Source: an uncultured Psychroflexus sp. (GTDB lineage Bacteria > Bacteroidota > Bacteroidia > Flavobacteriales > Flavobacteriaceae). Taken from it: a stretch of 64,000 bases of DNA. Positions 43,130 to 52,291 of the stretch are shown in pieces. Positions within the stretch are counted from its first letter, which is position 1; the number at the start of each line of letters is the position of its first letter. The translations under genes and the position numbers were made by a program. Location: contig CAJXVZ010000008.1 in NCBI GenBank assembly GCA_913062845.1, positions 1 through 64,000 of the forward strand, in the 5' to 3' direction. The notes beneath the pieces are model-generated. The model ran no database searches. It was not told the DNA's origin and saw only the letters and a list, made by a program, of their open reading frames with translations.

Positions 43130-43861
43130 ATGAATTTAGCGGTAGATATCGGTAATACCTATATAAAAGCGGCATTATTTAAAAATGCTCAGATCATATG
43201 GCACAAGAAAGGCTTACAGGATAACCTGATCCATGTTTTGAGGCCGTTGTTTGAAAAATATAATATCCATCATCTCATTTATTCGGCTTCAGGAAAAACA
43301 GACGACAGGCTGATAAGTTTTTTTAAAGACAATTGCCATACAATAGCTTTTGATCACAAGACCAGATTACCATTTGAGAACACCTACGAGACCCCTGAAA
43401 CACTGGGTTTGGATCGATTAGCGCTGATGGCCGCTGCAAATCATTTATACGCCAGGCAAAATGTACTCGTTATAGATGCCGGTACCTGTATAACCTATGA
43501 TTTTATTACAGAAGAAGGTCGTTATTTAGGTGGAAGTATTTCTCCTGGAATAGAAATGAGACTTAAGGCATTAAATCATTTTACTGCAGGTTTACCAAAG
43601 ATTTCTCTGGAAGAACCTAAAACTGCCCCAATAGGCAAAAATACAAAAGATGCAATACTAAATGGTGTCATTCAAGGTGTTGTCTATGAAATAGATCAAA
43701 ATATTGAACGTTATATATCTGATTTTAAAGATTTAACAATTATTTTAACAGGCGGAGACCAACATTTCTTGTCAACAAAACTAAAAAATAGCATATTTGC
43801 CAATTCAAATTTTCAGCTCTTGGGACTTCATGCGATTCTTGAATATCTTTTGAATGATTAA
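43130..43861 (+). CDS. coaX: Type III pantothenate kinase
   Basis: First step of coenzyme A synthesis, phosphorylating pantothenate. The ASKHA-fold motifs are present: LAVDIGNTYIKAALF (residues 3-17, phosphate-1), TLGLDRLALMAAANHLY, and VIDAGTCITYDFI with GRYLGGSISPGIEMRLKAL. 243 aa, normal. It starts the operon coaX - barrel protein - TPR protein - lptC - small membrane protein - CBS protein - PPIase; its end overlaps the next ORF by 8 bp. Confidence 0.94.
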   Translation: MNLAVDIGNTYIKAALFKNAQIIWHKKGLQDNLIHVLRPLFEKYNIHHLIYSASGKTDDRLISFFKDNCHTIAFDHKTRLPFENTYETPETLGLDRLALMAAANHLYARQNVLVIDAGTCITYDFITEEGRYLGGSISPGIEMRLKALNHFTAGLPKISLEEPKTAPIGKNTKDAILNGVIQGVVYEIDQNIERYISDFKDLTIILTGGDQHFLSTKLKNSIFANSNFQLLGLHAILEYLLND

Positions 43862-45098
43862 AAAAACCTTATTCTTACTCTTATTACCTTTAAGCCTTTT
43901 TTCTCAGGAAGGCACTTTTTCTCCTTATTCTTTTTTTGGAATCGGAAATGAAACGTTTAAAGGCACAGCAGAAAACCGATCAATGGGAGGCATAAGTTCC
44001 TTTGCAGACAGTATTCACCTTAACCTGCAAAATCCTGCGGCATACTCCAAATTAAAATTGACAACTTTTAGTGTAGGAGCCACTGCAAACGCACTAACGC
44101 TTGATAATGGGAATGAAACAGATCAGGTCAACTTTTCAACGGTAGACTATATAGCGATTGGGATACCTTTTAAAAAATTTGGTATAGGTTTTGGTCTTAA
44201 GCCGTTATCTGCTGTAGGATTTGAAATCCAATCTCTTGAGGGAGATGTGGCCCGGTCTTTAAATGGACGTGGCGGTCTTAATACTGTTTATCTTTCAGGT
44301 GGAATAGATATCATAAAAAACCTGAGTTTAGGTATCACAGCAAAATATAATTTTGGTGATATTGAAAACAAGAATATCCTGGCAATTAGTGAGATTGAAA
44401 GATCTTCAAGGGAAATTAATTCGAGTAATATCAATGGATTAAATTATGACCTTGGTTTACAGTACCAATTCAAATTACTCAAAAAATATACAATGAGGCT
44501 ATCTGCCGGATTTTCCCCTGAAACCGCTCTGGATATAGAAAATGACAGGCAATTGGCTACGATCGTTTTTGGAAACGATGGCAGTGAAATCATTGTAGAT
44601 CAGGGTGCTGTAGAAACTTCCACAACAACTGCAAACCTTGATTTAGGACAAAGATTAAATGCAGGTATTGGCATAGGTCAGGACAGGAAATGGTACGTTG
44701 GCTTGGAATATACACAGCAGGACGCCGGGGACTTTAGCTCTATAAACTTTAACAACAATCAGGATCTCAGTTTTGTAGACCGACAGGAATTTAAGCTAGG
44801 CGGTTTTTTTATACCAAGATACAATTCACCACGTTCTTATTTTAACAGAGTAACATACAGAGCCGGATTAAGATATACTGAAACTGGATTAGACTTTAGA
44901 GGAGAGTCTATTAATGAGTTTGGCATATCTTTTGGTTTAGGTTTACCTGCGGGTAGATATTTTACCAATATCAATGCTGGTTTTGAGTTCTGGACCCGTG
45001 GAACAACTCAAAATAATTTAATACAGGAAAACTACCTCAGTTTGTTTGTAAGTTTTTCTTTTAATGATTTATGGTTTCAAAAACCTAAGTATAACTAA
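43854..45098 (+). CDS. Outer-membrane beta-barrel protein (FadL-like fold)
   Basis: Probable outer-membrane channel. The signal peptide is MIKKTLFLLLLPLSLFSQ, and the mature protein begins EGTFSPYSFFGIGNETFKGTAENRSMGGISSFADSIHLNLQNPAAYSKL, a pattern (RSMGG...NPA) typical of FadL/PorV-like barrels of Bacteroidota. Alternating hydrophobic strands continue to the end (YLSLFVSFSFNDLWF), which resembles a C-terminal barrel signal. 414 aa. The substrate is unknown. It overlaps coaX by 8 bp and is followed after 5 bp by the TPR gene, so it belongs to the envelope operon. Confidence 0.8.
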   Translation: MIKKTLFLLLLPLSLFSQEGTFSPYSFFGIGNETFKGTAENRSMGGISSFADSIHLNLQNPAAYSKLKLTTFSVGATANALTLDNGNETDQVNFSTVDYIAIGIPFKKFGIGFGLKPLSAVGFEIQSLEGDVARSLNGRGGLNTVYLSGGIDIIKNLSLGITAKYNFGDIENKNILAISEIERSSREINSSNINGLNYDLGLQYQFKLLKKYTMRLSAGFSPETALDIENDRQLATIVFGNDGSEIIVDQGAVETSTTTANLDLGQRLNAGIGIGQDRKWYVGLEYTQQDAGDFSSINFNNNQDLSFVDRQEFKLGGFFIPRYNSPRSYFNRVTYRAGLRYTETGLDFRGESINEFGISFGLGLPAGRYFTNINAGFEFWTRGTTQNNLIQENYLSLFVSFSFNDLWFQKPKYN

Positions 45099-45103
45099 AT
45101 ATA

Positions 45104-46483
45104 ATGACTATGAAAACTAAATTTTTTGTTTTACTTGTAGCGACTTTCTTAGGATTTTCATCTGTCTTTGCACAGGATGATGATTGTACAAAAGAGTTAA
45201 GTTTATTTAATGATAGTGCAAAAGCAGAGATATATGAGGACGCACTACCACGCTACAAAAAACTGATAAAGGATTGCCCAAAGGTTAGTGTGGCACTATA
45301 CCAGAGAGCAGATAAGATGTTTGAAGATTTGATTGATACGGCCGAAGACGATACAAAAAAGAAAGAGTACGTTCAGATGGCTATAAACAACCTTAACCTG
45401 AGGCTTGAGCACTTTCCTGAGAAATCACCAAAAGGTAAAATATTCTCGGACATTGGCAAGATCATGTATGAGAATAAAATGGGAAGCGCAGAAGAAATAT
45501 TTAAATATTTTGATGACGCCTGGAATATGGATCCGGATAATTTTAAGTCACCGGTTGGACTGTATGTTTACTTTTTGATTTTAGATAATCTGGTTGATGC
45601 TGAAAAAAGGACTATAAACGAACTTTTTGTGAAATACGATGAGGTAATAAATCAGATTGAACGTATGGAAAACGAGCAGGCTGTGCTTGCCAAGCCACTT
45701 GTTGTAAAGCAGGAGAATGGTGAGAAATTATCGTCCAGAGAAGCAAGAATTTTAAAGAATTCAGGTATTTACCTTAGAAACTATGCCAAGATCAAAAAAG
45801 GTATCAATGGCGTTTTAGGTCAGAAGGCAGATTGTGATAATCTGATCCCAATGTACAACAAGGATTATGAGGAGAAAAAAGACGATAAAGACTGGTTAAG
45901 AGTTGCCGCTTCCAGAATGAGTGCAAAAGATTGTACAGGTGATCCGTTGTTCTTCAAATTGGTGGAATCTCTTCACGAGCTTGAGCCATCTGCAAGAACG
46001 GCTTTCTATCTTGGCAGATTAGCTGAAGAAAATGGTAATACAAATAAAGCTTTAGAATATTACAATAATGCTGCAGAATTAGAAGAAAATCCACTGGATA
46101 AAGCAAAGGATTATTTTACTATTGCTGAAATCTATAAGAAGAGAGGGTCTTTCTCATCTGCCAGAAAATATTACAACCTTGCACTTGAAAATAAACCATC
46201 TTTGGGTATTGCTTATTTGAGAATTGCAGACATGATCGCCAAGAGTGCGAACGACTGTGGAGGAACTACTTTTGAAAAAAGAGCTATTTACTGGAAAGCT
46301 GCAAACTATGCAAAGCGTGCGGCTAGCGTAGATGCAACAATAAGTGATAATGCCAATCAGGCAGCATCAAGTTACGAACAGCGTGCACCTTCCAAGGCAG
46401 ATATTTTCCAGTCTGGTATGGCAGGAAAAACAATCAGCTTTAATTGTTGGGTTGGTGGAAGCGTAAAAGTGCCAAGCATATAA
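45104..46483 (+). CDS. Periplasmic tetratricopeptide-repeat protein
   Basis: Exported scaffold-type protein. A signal peptide (MKTKFFVLLVATFLGFSSVFAQ, from ATG 45110; the ATG at 45104 is two codons earlier) precedes a helical protein. TPR units are clearest at ARTAFYLGRLAEENGNTNKALEYYNNAAEL and AKDYFTIAEIYKKRGSFSSARKYYNLALENKP (about residues 310-380). Six cysteines are spread through the mature protein. 459 aa. Its place between an outer-membrane barrel and lptC suggests an envelope assembly role, but no activity can be named. Confidence 0.85.
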   Translation: MTMKTKFFVLLVATFLGFSSVFAQDDDCTKELSLFNDSAKAEIYEDALPRYKKLIKDCPKVSVALYQRADKMFEDLIDTAEDDTKKKEYVQMAINNLNLRLEHFPEKSPKGKIFSDIGKIMYENKMGSAEEIFKYFDDAWNMDPDNFKSPVGLYVYFLILDNLVDAEKRTINELFVKYDEVINQIERMENEQAVLAKPLVVKQENGEKLSSREARILKNSGIYLRNYAKIKKGINGVLGQKADCDNLIPMYNKDYEEKKDDKDWLRVAASRMSAKDCTGDPLFFKLVESLHELEPSARTAFYLGRLAEENGNTNKALEYYNNAAELEENPLDKAKDYFTIAEIYKKRGSFSSARKYYNLALENKPSLGIAYLRIADMIAKSANDCGGTTFEKRAIYWKAANYAKRAASVDATISDNANQAASSYEQRAPSKADIFQSGMAGKTISFNCWVGGSVKVPSI

Positions 46484-46490
46484 GCGTTAA

Positions 46491-47051
46491 ATGAAATCTA
46501 ATAAATACAGGTCAAAAAGCATTGCTGCAATTTTAATAGTGGCGATGCTTTTTGCTTGTGATAATAATTTCAGTGAGGCCAACAAGCTCAATCAGGAGGT
46601 GGATGTACCTCAGGGTGTAACAACCGACGTGAATTTATTTTTTACTGATAGTGGTAAGGTTAAAGCAAATCTTAGAAGTCCGAAGATTTTGGATTATTCT
46701 CAGGAAAAACTGGGATACAGGATATTCCCCGACGGTGTTGAAGTAGATTTTTTTAATCCCGATTCTACCAAGAATACAATTTATGCCGATTCTGCTATAG
46801 TCTTCAACCAGTCTAGTCTGGTTGATATGAGAAAAAATGTTAAGATCATCACCTCAGATAGTCTGGTTCTTACCACAACTCAACTCTATTGGGATACAGG
46901 AAGACAATGGGTTTTTACAGACAGGGACTACAGGATACGATTATCTAACGGCTCGGTAAACGATGGTGCAGGTTTTGATGCAAACCAGGAGTTTAGCTTG
47001 TACAAATCAAGGTCAAATACCGGTCTTCAAATCATAGAAGAAGAACAATAG
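46491..47051 (+). CDS. lptC: LPS export protein LptC
   Basis: Bitopic or lipid-anchored periplasmic part of the Lpt bridge that moves lipopolysaccharide from the inner to the outer membrane. A hydrophobic N-terminus with a lipobox-like cysteine (IAAILIVAMLFACDNN) is followed by the beta-jellyroll: VTTDVNLFFTDSGKVKANLRSPKILDYSQ and IYADSAIVFNQSSLVDMRKNVKIITSDSLVLTTTQLYWDTGRQWVFTD, which fits the LptC/OstA-like repeats. 186 aa, normal. It follows the TPR gene after 7 bp. Confidence 0.9.
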   Translation: MKSNKYRSKSIAAILIVAMLFACDNNFSEANKLNQEVDVPQGVTTDVNLFFTDSGKVKANLRSPKILDYSQEKLGYRIFPDGVEVDFFNPDSTKNTIYADSAIVFNQSSLVDMRKNVKIITSDSLVLTTTQLYWDTGRQWVFTDRDYRIRLSNGSVNDGAGFDANQEFSLYKSRSNTGLQIIEEEQ

Positions 47052-47121
47052 TGTTATAAATTACATATTTGATAATGCATAAATCGCATCAAGACTTAAA
47101 TCTTAAGTCAAAAAAATCTAC

Positions 47122-47129
47122 TACTTTTG
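47122..47129 (+). promoter_or_regulatory. -7 box (TACTTTTG) upstream of the small membrane protein gene
   Basis: Exact TAnnTTTG match ending 23 bases before the TTG at 47153, in the 101-bp gap after lptC. It suggests an internal promoter for the second half of the operon. Confidence 0.5.
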
Positions 47130-47152
47130 TTATGTAATTTAAAATTCAAAAT

Positions 47153-47338
47153 TTGAAATTCTTCAAATATTTTCAATACGCCTATCTCGTGTTTGCAGTT
47201 CTGTTCTTTATAGAAGCTTTTCTGGTGTGGAATGAATCTAGTCAGCGAGCGTATTTATTCATCTTCTTAGGTTTGGTAGCCGTTTTTATGTTCTTTTTTA
47301 AAAGACATTTCCGGAACAAATACAATAATAGATCCTAA
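47153..47338 (+). CDS. Small two-helix membrane protein
   Basis: A 61-aa protein with two hydrophobic helices (about residues 8-26 and 33-49) and a basic tail FKRHFRNKYNNRS, so a small inner-membrane protein is likely. The start is TTG (MKFFKYFQYAYLVFAVLFF). Function unknown. The stop codon touches the next gene's ATG (base 47338 shared), which supports a real, coupled gene. Confidence 0.72.
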   Translation: MKFFKYFQYAYLVFAVLFFIEAFLVWNESSQRAYLFIFLGLVAVFMFFFKRHFRNKYNNRS

Positions 47339-48627
47339 TGCAAACAGATTGGCTTATTATTGGGATTTCATTGCTGTTGTCGGCATTTTTCTCTGGTATG
47401 GAGATCGCGTATGTATCTTCTAATAAATTGCATATTGAGATCGAAAAAAAGCAGAACAGTCTCATAGCCAATATTTTAAGAATTCTTACTGAAAAGCCTT
47501 CAAAATTTATTGCAACAATGCTTTTAGGCAACAATATCGCCCTGGTTGTCTATGGTTTATTTATGGGAGATGTGCTTACGACGTGGCTATCCGGATTTCC
47601 CGAAGATCATGGTATTATATACTATTTTACACACGAAGCAAGGTTGTTTACTCAAACCATTATTTCAACCTTGTTAATATTGGTTACTGCCGAGTTTTTG
47701 CCAAAAGTATTTTTTCAGGTATACGCTAACAAAATATTCAGGATTCTGGCCATACCAACCATTATATTTTATGTGATATTTTGGTACATTACCGATTTCA
47801 TCATTTGGCTTACCGATAGTGTACTGAAAAAGCTTTTTAAAGTAAAAGGTGACAGTGTGCAGCTTAATTTTACAAAGGTCGAGCTGGGACATTATATCAG
47901 CGAACATATGGATTCAGCAGATGAGGATGAAGATGTGGACTCAGAAATACAAATATTTCAAAATGCCCTTCAGTTTTCAAATGTTAAGGCCAGAGAAGTT
48001 ATGATTCCCAGAAATGAAATCATTGCTGTAGAAATTGAAGAACACCCTAAAAACCTCATCGAACTCTTTACCAAAACCGGATTATCAAAAATCCTGATAT
48101 ATAAAGAATCGAATGATGATATAGTGGGTTATGTACATTCTTTTGACATGTTTAAACACCCGGAACACATATCTGATATTCTGAGAAGTGTCATTTTTGT
48201 GCCGGAAACAGTACACGTTAAAGAAGTTTTGAATAACCTGATAAAAAAACAAAAAAGTATTGCCGTAGTTATTGACGAATACGGAGGGACCAGCGGAATG
48301 ATGACCGTTGAAGACATTGTTGAAGAATTATTTGGTGAGATCGAAGATGAACATGACCCTGTAGTACTGATTGAAGAAGAGCTCGAAGACAATACTTACA
48401 GATTTTCAGCCAGGCATGAAGTGGATTATCTCAATGAAAAGTATAAGATCAATATCCCGAGGAGTGAATCCTATGAAACACTGGGCGGTTATATCATGAA
48501 TCATGCTGAAGAAATACCGGAAGCAAATACCAGTTTCGTCATAGATAATTTTAAGATAAGAATCCTTGAAGCCTCAAGTAAAAAAATAGAATTGATTCAA
48601 CTCTCTTTTTTGGAAGATGCAGATTAA
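47338..48627 (+). CDS. Hemolysin-family CBS protein (DUF21-CBS-CorC)
   Basis: Inner-membrane protein related to CorC/CNNM transporters and to GldE of gliding bacteria. The DUF21 membrane domain covers about residues 1-170 (FFSGMEIAYVSSNKLHIEIEKKQNS and ATMLLGNNIALVVYG are typical). Two CBS domains follow at about 215-340 (REVMIPRNEIIAVE... VVIDEYGGTSGMMTVEDIVEELFGEIEDEHD), and a CorC_HlyC domain ends it. 429 aa. GldE is usually next to ssb, which is absent here, so I keep the general name. Role in metal efflux or envelope function is inferred from the family. Confidence 0.88.
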   Translation: MQTDWLIIGISLLLSAFFSGMEIAYVSSNKLHIEIEKKQNSLIANILRILTEKPSKFIATMLLGNNIALVVYGLFMGDVLTTWLSGFPEDHGIIYYFTHEARLFTQTIISTLLILVTAEFLPKVFFQVYANKIFRILAIPTIIFYVIFWYITDFIIWLTDSVLKKLFKVKGDSVQLNFTKVELGHYISEHMDSADEDEDVDSEIQIFQNALQFSNVKAREVMIPRNEIIAVEIEEHPKNLIELFTKTGLSKILIYKESNDDIVGYVHSFDMFKHPEHISDILRSVIFVPETVHVKEVLNNLIKKQKSIAVVIDEYGGTSGMMTVEDIVEELFGEIEDEHDPVVLIEEELEDNTYRFSARHEVDYLNEKYKINIPRSESYETLGGYIMNHAEEIPEANTSFVIDNFKIRILEASSKKIELIQLSFLEDAD

Positions 48628-48714
48628 TATTCTAAACAAATATTAAGTTGATATAGGCCTTATTTTCAACAAAAACCTTATTTTCGCAAACTATATTTTT
48701 TTAAAAATTAAATC

Positions 48715-50778
48715 ATGGCGATTTTAAATTCGATACGGAAGAAGACAGCAGTGCTCATAATCATTATAGCAATGGCATTATTTGCATTTGTACTATCAGA
48801 TTTGATCACAAACAGCAGTTTTTCGCAGCCTAAGGCAGTTGATAAAATTGGTCAGGTAGGTGACAAAGAGATAGACAGAACCGAGTTTGCACGAAATGTT
48901 GAAAATTATATCCGACAAACCCAGGGAAGGTCTACCACTATGCAGGCTGTTAAAACCGTCTGGGATAATAAAGTTCAGGAACTGGTACTTGAAGAAGAGT
49001 TTGAAACCTTAGGCATACAGGTAGGTCGCGACCAGATTATAAACAAACTTGCAGAAACCTTAGCAGGAAATCCTAATTTTTCTGACGATGATGGCTTTTT
49101 TGATGAAGATGTGATGACTGAATATCTGGCAACAATCAAGGCCACCCAACCACAACAATACCAGCAATGGCAACAATATGAAAAAAGTGTAGCCAACCAG
49201 GTAAGAAGAGAAATTTACCTGAATCTTATCAAAGCAGGTGTCGGTGCAACTCAACTTGAAGCTAAACAAAATTATAAACTGGAAACAGATAATGTTTCTT
49301 TTCAGGTTGTACGAATACCATTTGACAAAGCTTCTGAAGTCGAAGTAAGCACAGCCGAGATAAACGCATACATCAAAGAAAACCCTGAAAAATTCGAGCA
49401 AAAAGCTCAAAGAGACATACAGTATGTTTTGTTTGAAAATAAGGCATCGAAAGCAGATGAAGATAGAGCAGAAGAGAATCTCACCGAATTATTAGACGAA
49501 TTTAAATCTACTGAAAATGCTGAAACATTTATCAACATCAATTCTGATGAACCGTATTCAGCATCTTTCAGATTTGAAAATCAATTGCCTTCAGCCAGAA
49601 AAAATGATTTACTGGCTTTAGAAGTAGGAGAGGTTTTTGGGCCATTTAAAGACAATAACGCCTGGAAAGCCACTAAACTGGTCGATACAAAAATGATGGC
49701 AGACTCTGTTAAGGCAAGCCACATTCTTATTCCTAACAGAGGACCAAAAGCTCTAGAAACCCCTGAAGCCTCAAAAAAATTAGCAGATAGCTTATTTGCC
49801 TTAGTTGAAACAAATCCTTCAAAACTGGGTGATTTAGCAAAAGAATTCTCAGGTGATCCCGGCAGCGCAGAAAAAGGTGGTGATCTGGGATGGAATCCTT
49901 ATGGTACTTTTGTACCAAGTTTCAACGAGGCGGTTTTTAACAATGAACCGGGCTATGTTGGTCTTGTAGAAAGCCAGTTTGGCTATCATATTGTTAAGGT
50001 CGAAGAATTATCAGACAAAAGTACAATGTACAAATTTGCTGATCTTACTATAAATATTAAACCATCTGAAGAAACCTTGAATACAGTTTATAAAGATGCA
50101 GGTAATTTCTTTTTGGACGCGAGTGATGGTGAATTTACAGAAGTAGCAGAAGCCAAAGGCTATGAAGTAAAACCTGTTATTGGCATAAATGAGCTCGACG
50201 AAAATATACCGGGATTAGGTGCACAGAGAAATATCGTACAATGGGCGTTTGGAGAAGAGCAGACTGTTGGCGATATCAAACAATTTGAAATTGACAAGGG
50301 CTACGTGATTGTTCAATTGAACAATAAAACCAAAAAAGGATTACAATCTGCACAACAAGCTTCTGCTGTAGTTACCCCAATATTGGAGAAAGAGAAAAAA
50401 GCTGAATCTATAATTGCGCAGATTAATTCTGAAGATTTAAGTACTATTGCTTCTCAATTTGAAGTGTCTGTGCAAACCGCCAGCGCAGTAAATATGGCAA
50501 GTCCTTTAATACCTGGAGCAGGTCAGGAACCTAAAGTTGTTGGAGCTGCTTTCGCACTTGAAAAAGACGAGGTGAGTCAACCGGTAGTAGGTCAAAAAGG
50601 CGTTTACGTTATAAAACTTACAGACAGAGTTGAAGCACCAGAGCTGCCTTCATACAAAAGCGCAGCATTAAGAGAAACTCAAGACAGAATGCAGAAACTC
50701 CAAAACCCAAATAACACTGTAATAAAAGCATTAAAAGATGCTAAGGAGATAGAAGACAACAGAGCTTTGGTCTATTAA
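48715..50778 (+). CDS. PpiD/SurA-like periplasmic peptidyl-prolyl isomerase
   Basis: Membrane-anchored folding factor for exported and outer-membrane proteins. One N-terminal helix (VLIIIIAMALFAFVLSDLI, about residues 13-31) anchors it as in PpiD. A SurA-N-like region includes IGQVGDKEIDRTEFARNVENYI, and the parvulin domain is at about residues 340-450 (VKASHILIPNRG ... DPGSAEKGGDLGWNPYGTFVPSFNEAVF ... SQFGYHIVKVEE). A second, degenerate rotamase-like part follows. 687 aa. Last gene of the envelope operon, ended by a clear terminator. Confidence 0.92.
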   Translation: MAILNSIRKKTAVLIIIIAMALFAFVLSDLITNSSFSQPKAVDKIGQVGDKEIDRTEFARNVENYIRQTQGRSTTMQAVKTVWDNKVQELVLEEEFETLGIQVGRDQIINKLAETLAGNPNFSDDDGFFDEDVMTEYLATIKATQPQQYQQWQQYEKSVANQVRREIYLNLIKAGVGATQLEAKQNYKLETDNVSFQVVRIPFDKASEVEVSTAEINAYIKENPEKFEQKAQRDIQYVLFENKASKADEDRAEENLTELLDEFKSTENAETFININSDEPYSASFRFENQLPSARKNDLLALEVGEVFGPFKDNNAWKATKLVDTKMMADSVKASHILIPNRGPKALETPEASKKLADSLFALVETNPSKLGDLAKEFSGDPGSAEKGGDLGWNPYGTFVPSFNEAVFNNEPGYVGLVESQFGYHIVKVEELSDKSTMYKFADLTINIKPSEETLNTVYKDAGNFFLDASDGEFTEVAEAKGYEVKPVIGINELDENIPGLGAQRNIVQWAFGEEQTVGDIKQFEIDKGYVIVQLNNKTKKGLQSAQQASAVVTPILEKEKKAESIIAQINSEDLSTIASQFEVSVQTASAVNMASPLIPGAGQEPKVVGAAFALEKDEVSQPVVGQKGVYVIKLTDRVEAPELPSYKSAALRETQDRMQKLQNPNNTVIKALKDAKEIEDNRALVY

Positions 50779-50802
50779 TTCAAACAAAACAAATCAATAT
50801 CA

Positions 50803-50826
50803 AGCCATCCTTTAGGGTGGCTTTTT
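50803..50826 (+). terminator. Terminator after the PPIase gene
   Basis: AGCCATCCT-TT-AGGGTGGCT makes a 9-bp stem with one T-G pair, followed by TTTTT. It ends the coaX-to-PPIase operon 25 bp after the stop. Confidence 0.8.
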
Positions 50827-50844
50827 AGTTTAAACCTTTTAAAG

Positions 50845-51345
50845 ATGCTAACAAGCCAGGAAATTATCCAAAAACTTCAACTCCAACCTCATCCTGAAGG
50901 TGGATATTTTAAAGAAACTTACAGAAGTAAAGGAGAAATTGCTACAGGATCTTTGGGCTCTGGCTATCAAGGCAGCAGAAATTATTCGACTGGCATTTAT
51001 TTTTTACTTACTTCAGATAAATTTTCTGCTTTTCACCGCATTAAACAGGATGAGATGTGGCATTTTTATGAGGGTTCGCCGCTTAAAATTCACATGATAT
51101 CCAAAGATGGAACATATTCGTTTGTAGTGATTGGCAGAGATTTAAGCTCAGGTCATGTTCCTCAGTATGTTGTTGAAGGAGGCGTATGGTTTGCCGCAGA
51201 AGTGATAGAAAAAGATGCTTTTTCATTTGTAGGTTGTACGGTTTCTCCTGGGTTTGATTTTCAGGATTTTGAAATGCCCTCAGGACAGGAATTAGTTGAG
51301 ATGTATCCTGATTTGGAAGCAGTAATTAAAAAGTTTACGCATTAA
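50845..51345 (+). CDS. Cupin-family protein (DUF985)
   Basis: Single-domain beta-barrel of the cupin_5/DUF985 family, enzyme activity unknown. Typical features are LQPHPEGGYFKETYRS (residues 14-29), STGIYFLLTSDKFSAFHRIKQDEMWHFYEGSPLKIHMI with the cupin metal-site His/Glu candidates, and VEGGVWFAAEVIEKDAFSFVGCTVSPGFDFQDFEM. 166 aa, normal. It lies 19 bp after the PPIase terminator and probably has a separate promoter. Confidence 0.9.
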   Translation: MLTSQEIIQKLQLQPHPEGGYFKETYRSKGEIATGSLGSGYQGSRNYSTGIYFLLTSDKFSAFHRIKQDEMWHFYEGSPLKIHMISKDGTYSFVVIGRDLSSGHVPQYVVEGGVWFAAEVIEKDAFSFVGCTVSPGFDFQDFEMPSGQELVEMYPDLEAVIKKFTH

Positions 51346-51890
51346 ACGCTTGTTTATTTAAAACCAGTAAACTTATATGTCGAATAGATCTTATGACTTA
51401 AGCATGTTTTCAATAATTTTAACTATGTAGTTACAAGCCGTGTAGCTTCGTGTTTTCCACGCCTGCGGCTGGCAGGTCTGAGTTACTTTGTTTTTAGCTA
51501 TACCACAGAGGAAGCACTAAGAAAGCACAGGGTTTCACAGAGTTATATTCATTCTTTTTAACTGAATATCAAACTAATTTTATCACCTATTTGCTTGATT
51601 CAATTGATCTTAATGATGCTTAATGCCTTAATGTTTAAAAAAAAACTGGGATATTATTTCTCTTTAAATGAGCAAATACTTTTAAGACAGAATATATCAA
51701 CAAAGCCATAGGCGGGATTTCGAGAGAATCAGTAAAACCAATCCGCACTGTGTATTGGCTTGTGTTGAAAAGCATGAATTACATCCGTTGAGTAAACGAG
51801 AGGCTCTGTAGTGGTTATGCAAGAATGAATAACAAATTGCGTCACATGTTTGACGTAATTTGTAGCAACACAGTCAATATAAAAACCAAA
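51346..51890. other. 545-bp intergenic region
   Basis: No credible gene. It holds GC-richer islands unlike the AT-rich surroundings (CCACGCCTGCGGCTGGCAGG near 51458 and ACCACAGAGGAAGCACTAAGAAAGC near 51499), which look like pieces of dispersed repeats, and a weak hairpin ACAAATTGCGTCA/TGACGTAATTTGT at 51832-51863 that may end the minus-strand HIT transcript. Possibly a graveyard of a lost gene or element. Confidence 0.5.
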
Positions 51891-52289
51891 TTATAAATTT
51901 TGATAAGCCTCAGCAGTTTTATTTGCAAGGTTTTGAAACTCCTCATCGGTCAGTTTTACTTTTTTGTCAAATCGCATTTCATCCATATGATTCAAAGGAA
52001 TCAAATGTACATGAACATGAGGCACCTCCAGGCCAACAACAGCCATACCTATACGTTTACAATCCACGACCTGTCGCAGGGCCAAAGCCACCTTTCTCGC
52101 AAAAGCCATGAGCTTTTTGTATGTGTTTTCATCCAGGTCAAAAATTTTGTCAACTTCTTTTTTCGGTACACATAACGTATGGCCTTTGGCATTAGGATTA
52201 ATGTCAAAAAAAGCGATGAAATCATCGTTCTCAGCTACCTTGTAAGAAGGTATTTCGCCGTTGATAATTTTTGTGAAAATACTTGGCAT
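51891..52289 (-). CDS. HIT family nucleotide hydrolase
   Basis: Histidine-triad hydrolase for nucleoside phosphoramidates or adenylated amines. The catalytic motif HVHVHLIP (about residues 97-104) and the N-terminal IFTKIINGEIPSYKVAENDDFIAFFDINPNAKGHTLCVPKKEV are typical of Hint proteins. 132 aa. It follows the OlsF-like gene with only 2 bp between stop and start, so the two are cotranscribed. Confidence 0.93.
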   Translation of the reverse strand: MPSIFTKIINGEIPSYKVAENDDFIAFFDINPNAKGHTLCVPKKEVDKIFDLDENTYKKLMAFARKVALALRQVVDCKRIGMAVVGLEVPHVHVHLIPLNHMDEMRFDKKVKLTDEEFQNLANKTAEAYQNL

Positions 52290-52291
52290 AG

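Noticed and set aside
47153-47338. Small ORF as a spurious call
   Set aside because: Kept as a gene: two clean membrane helices, its own promoter box and a stop that shares a base with the next ATG.
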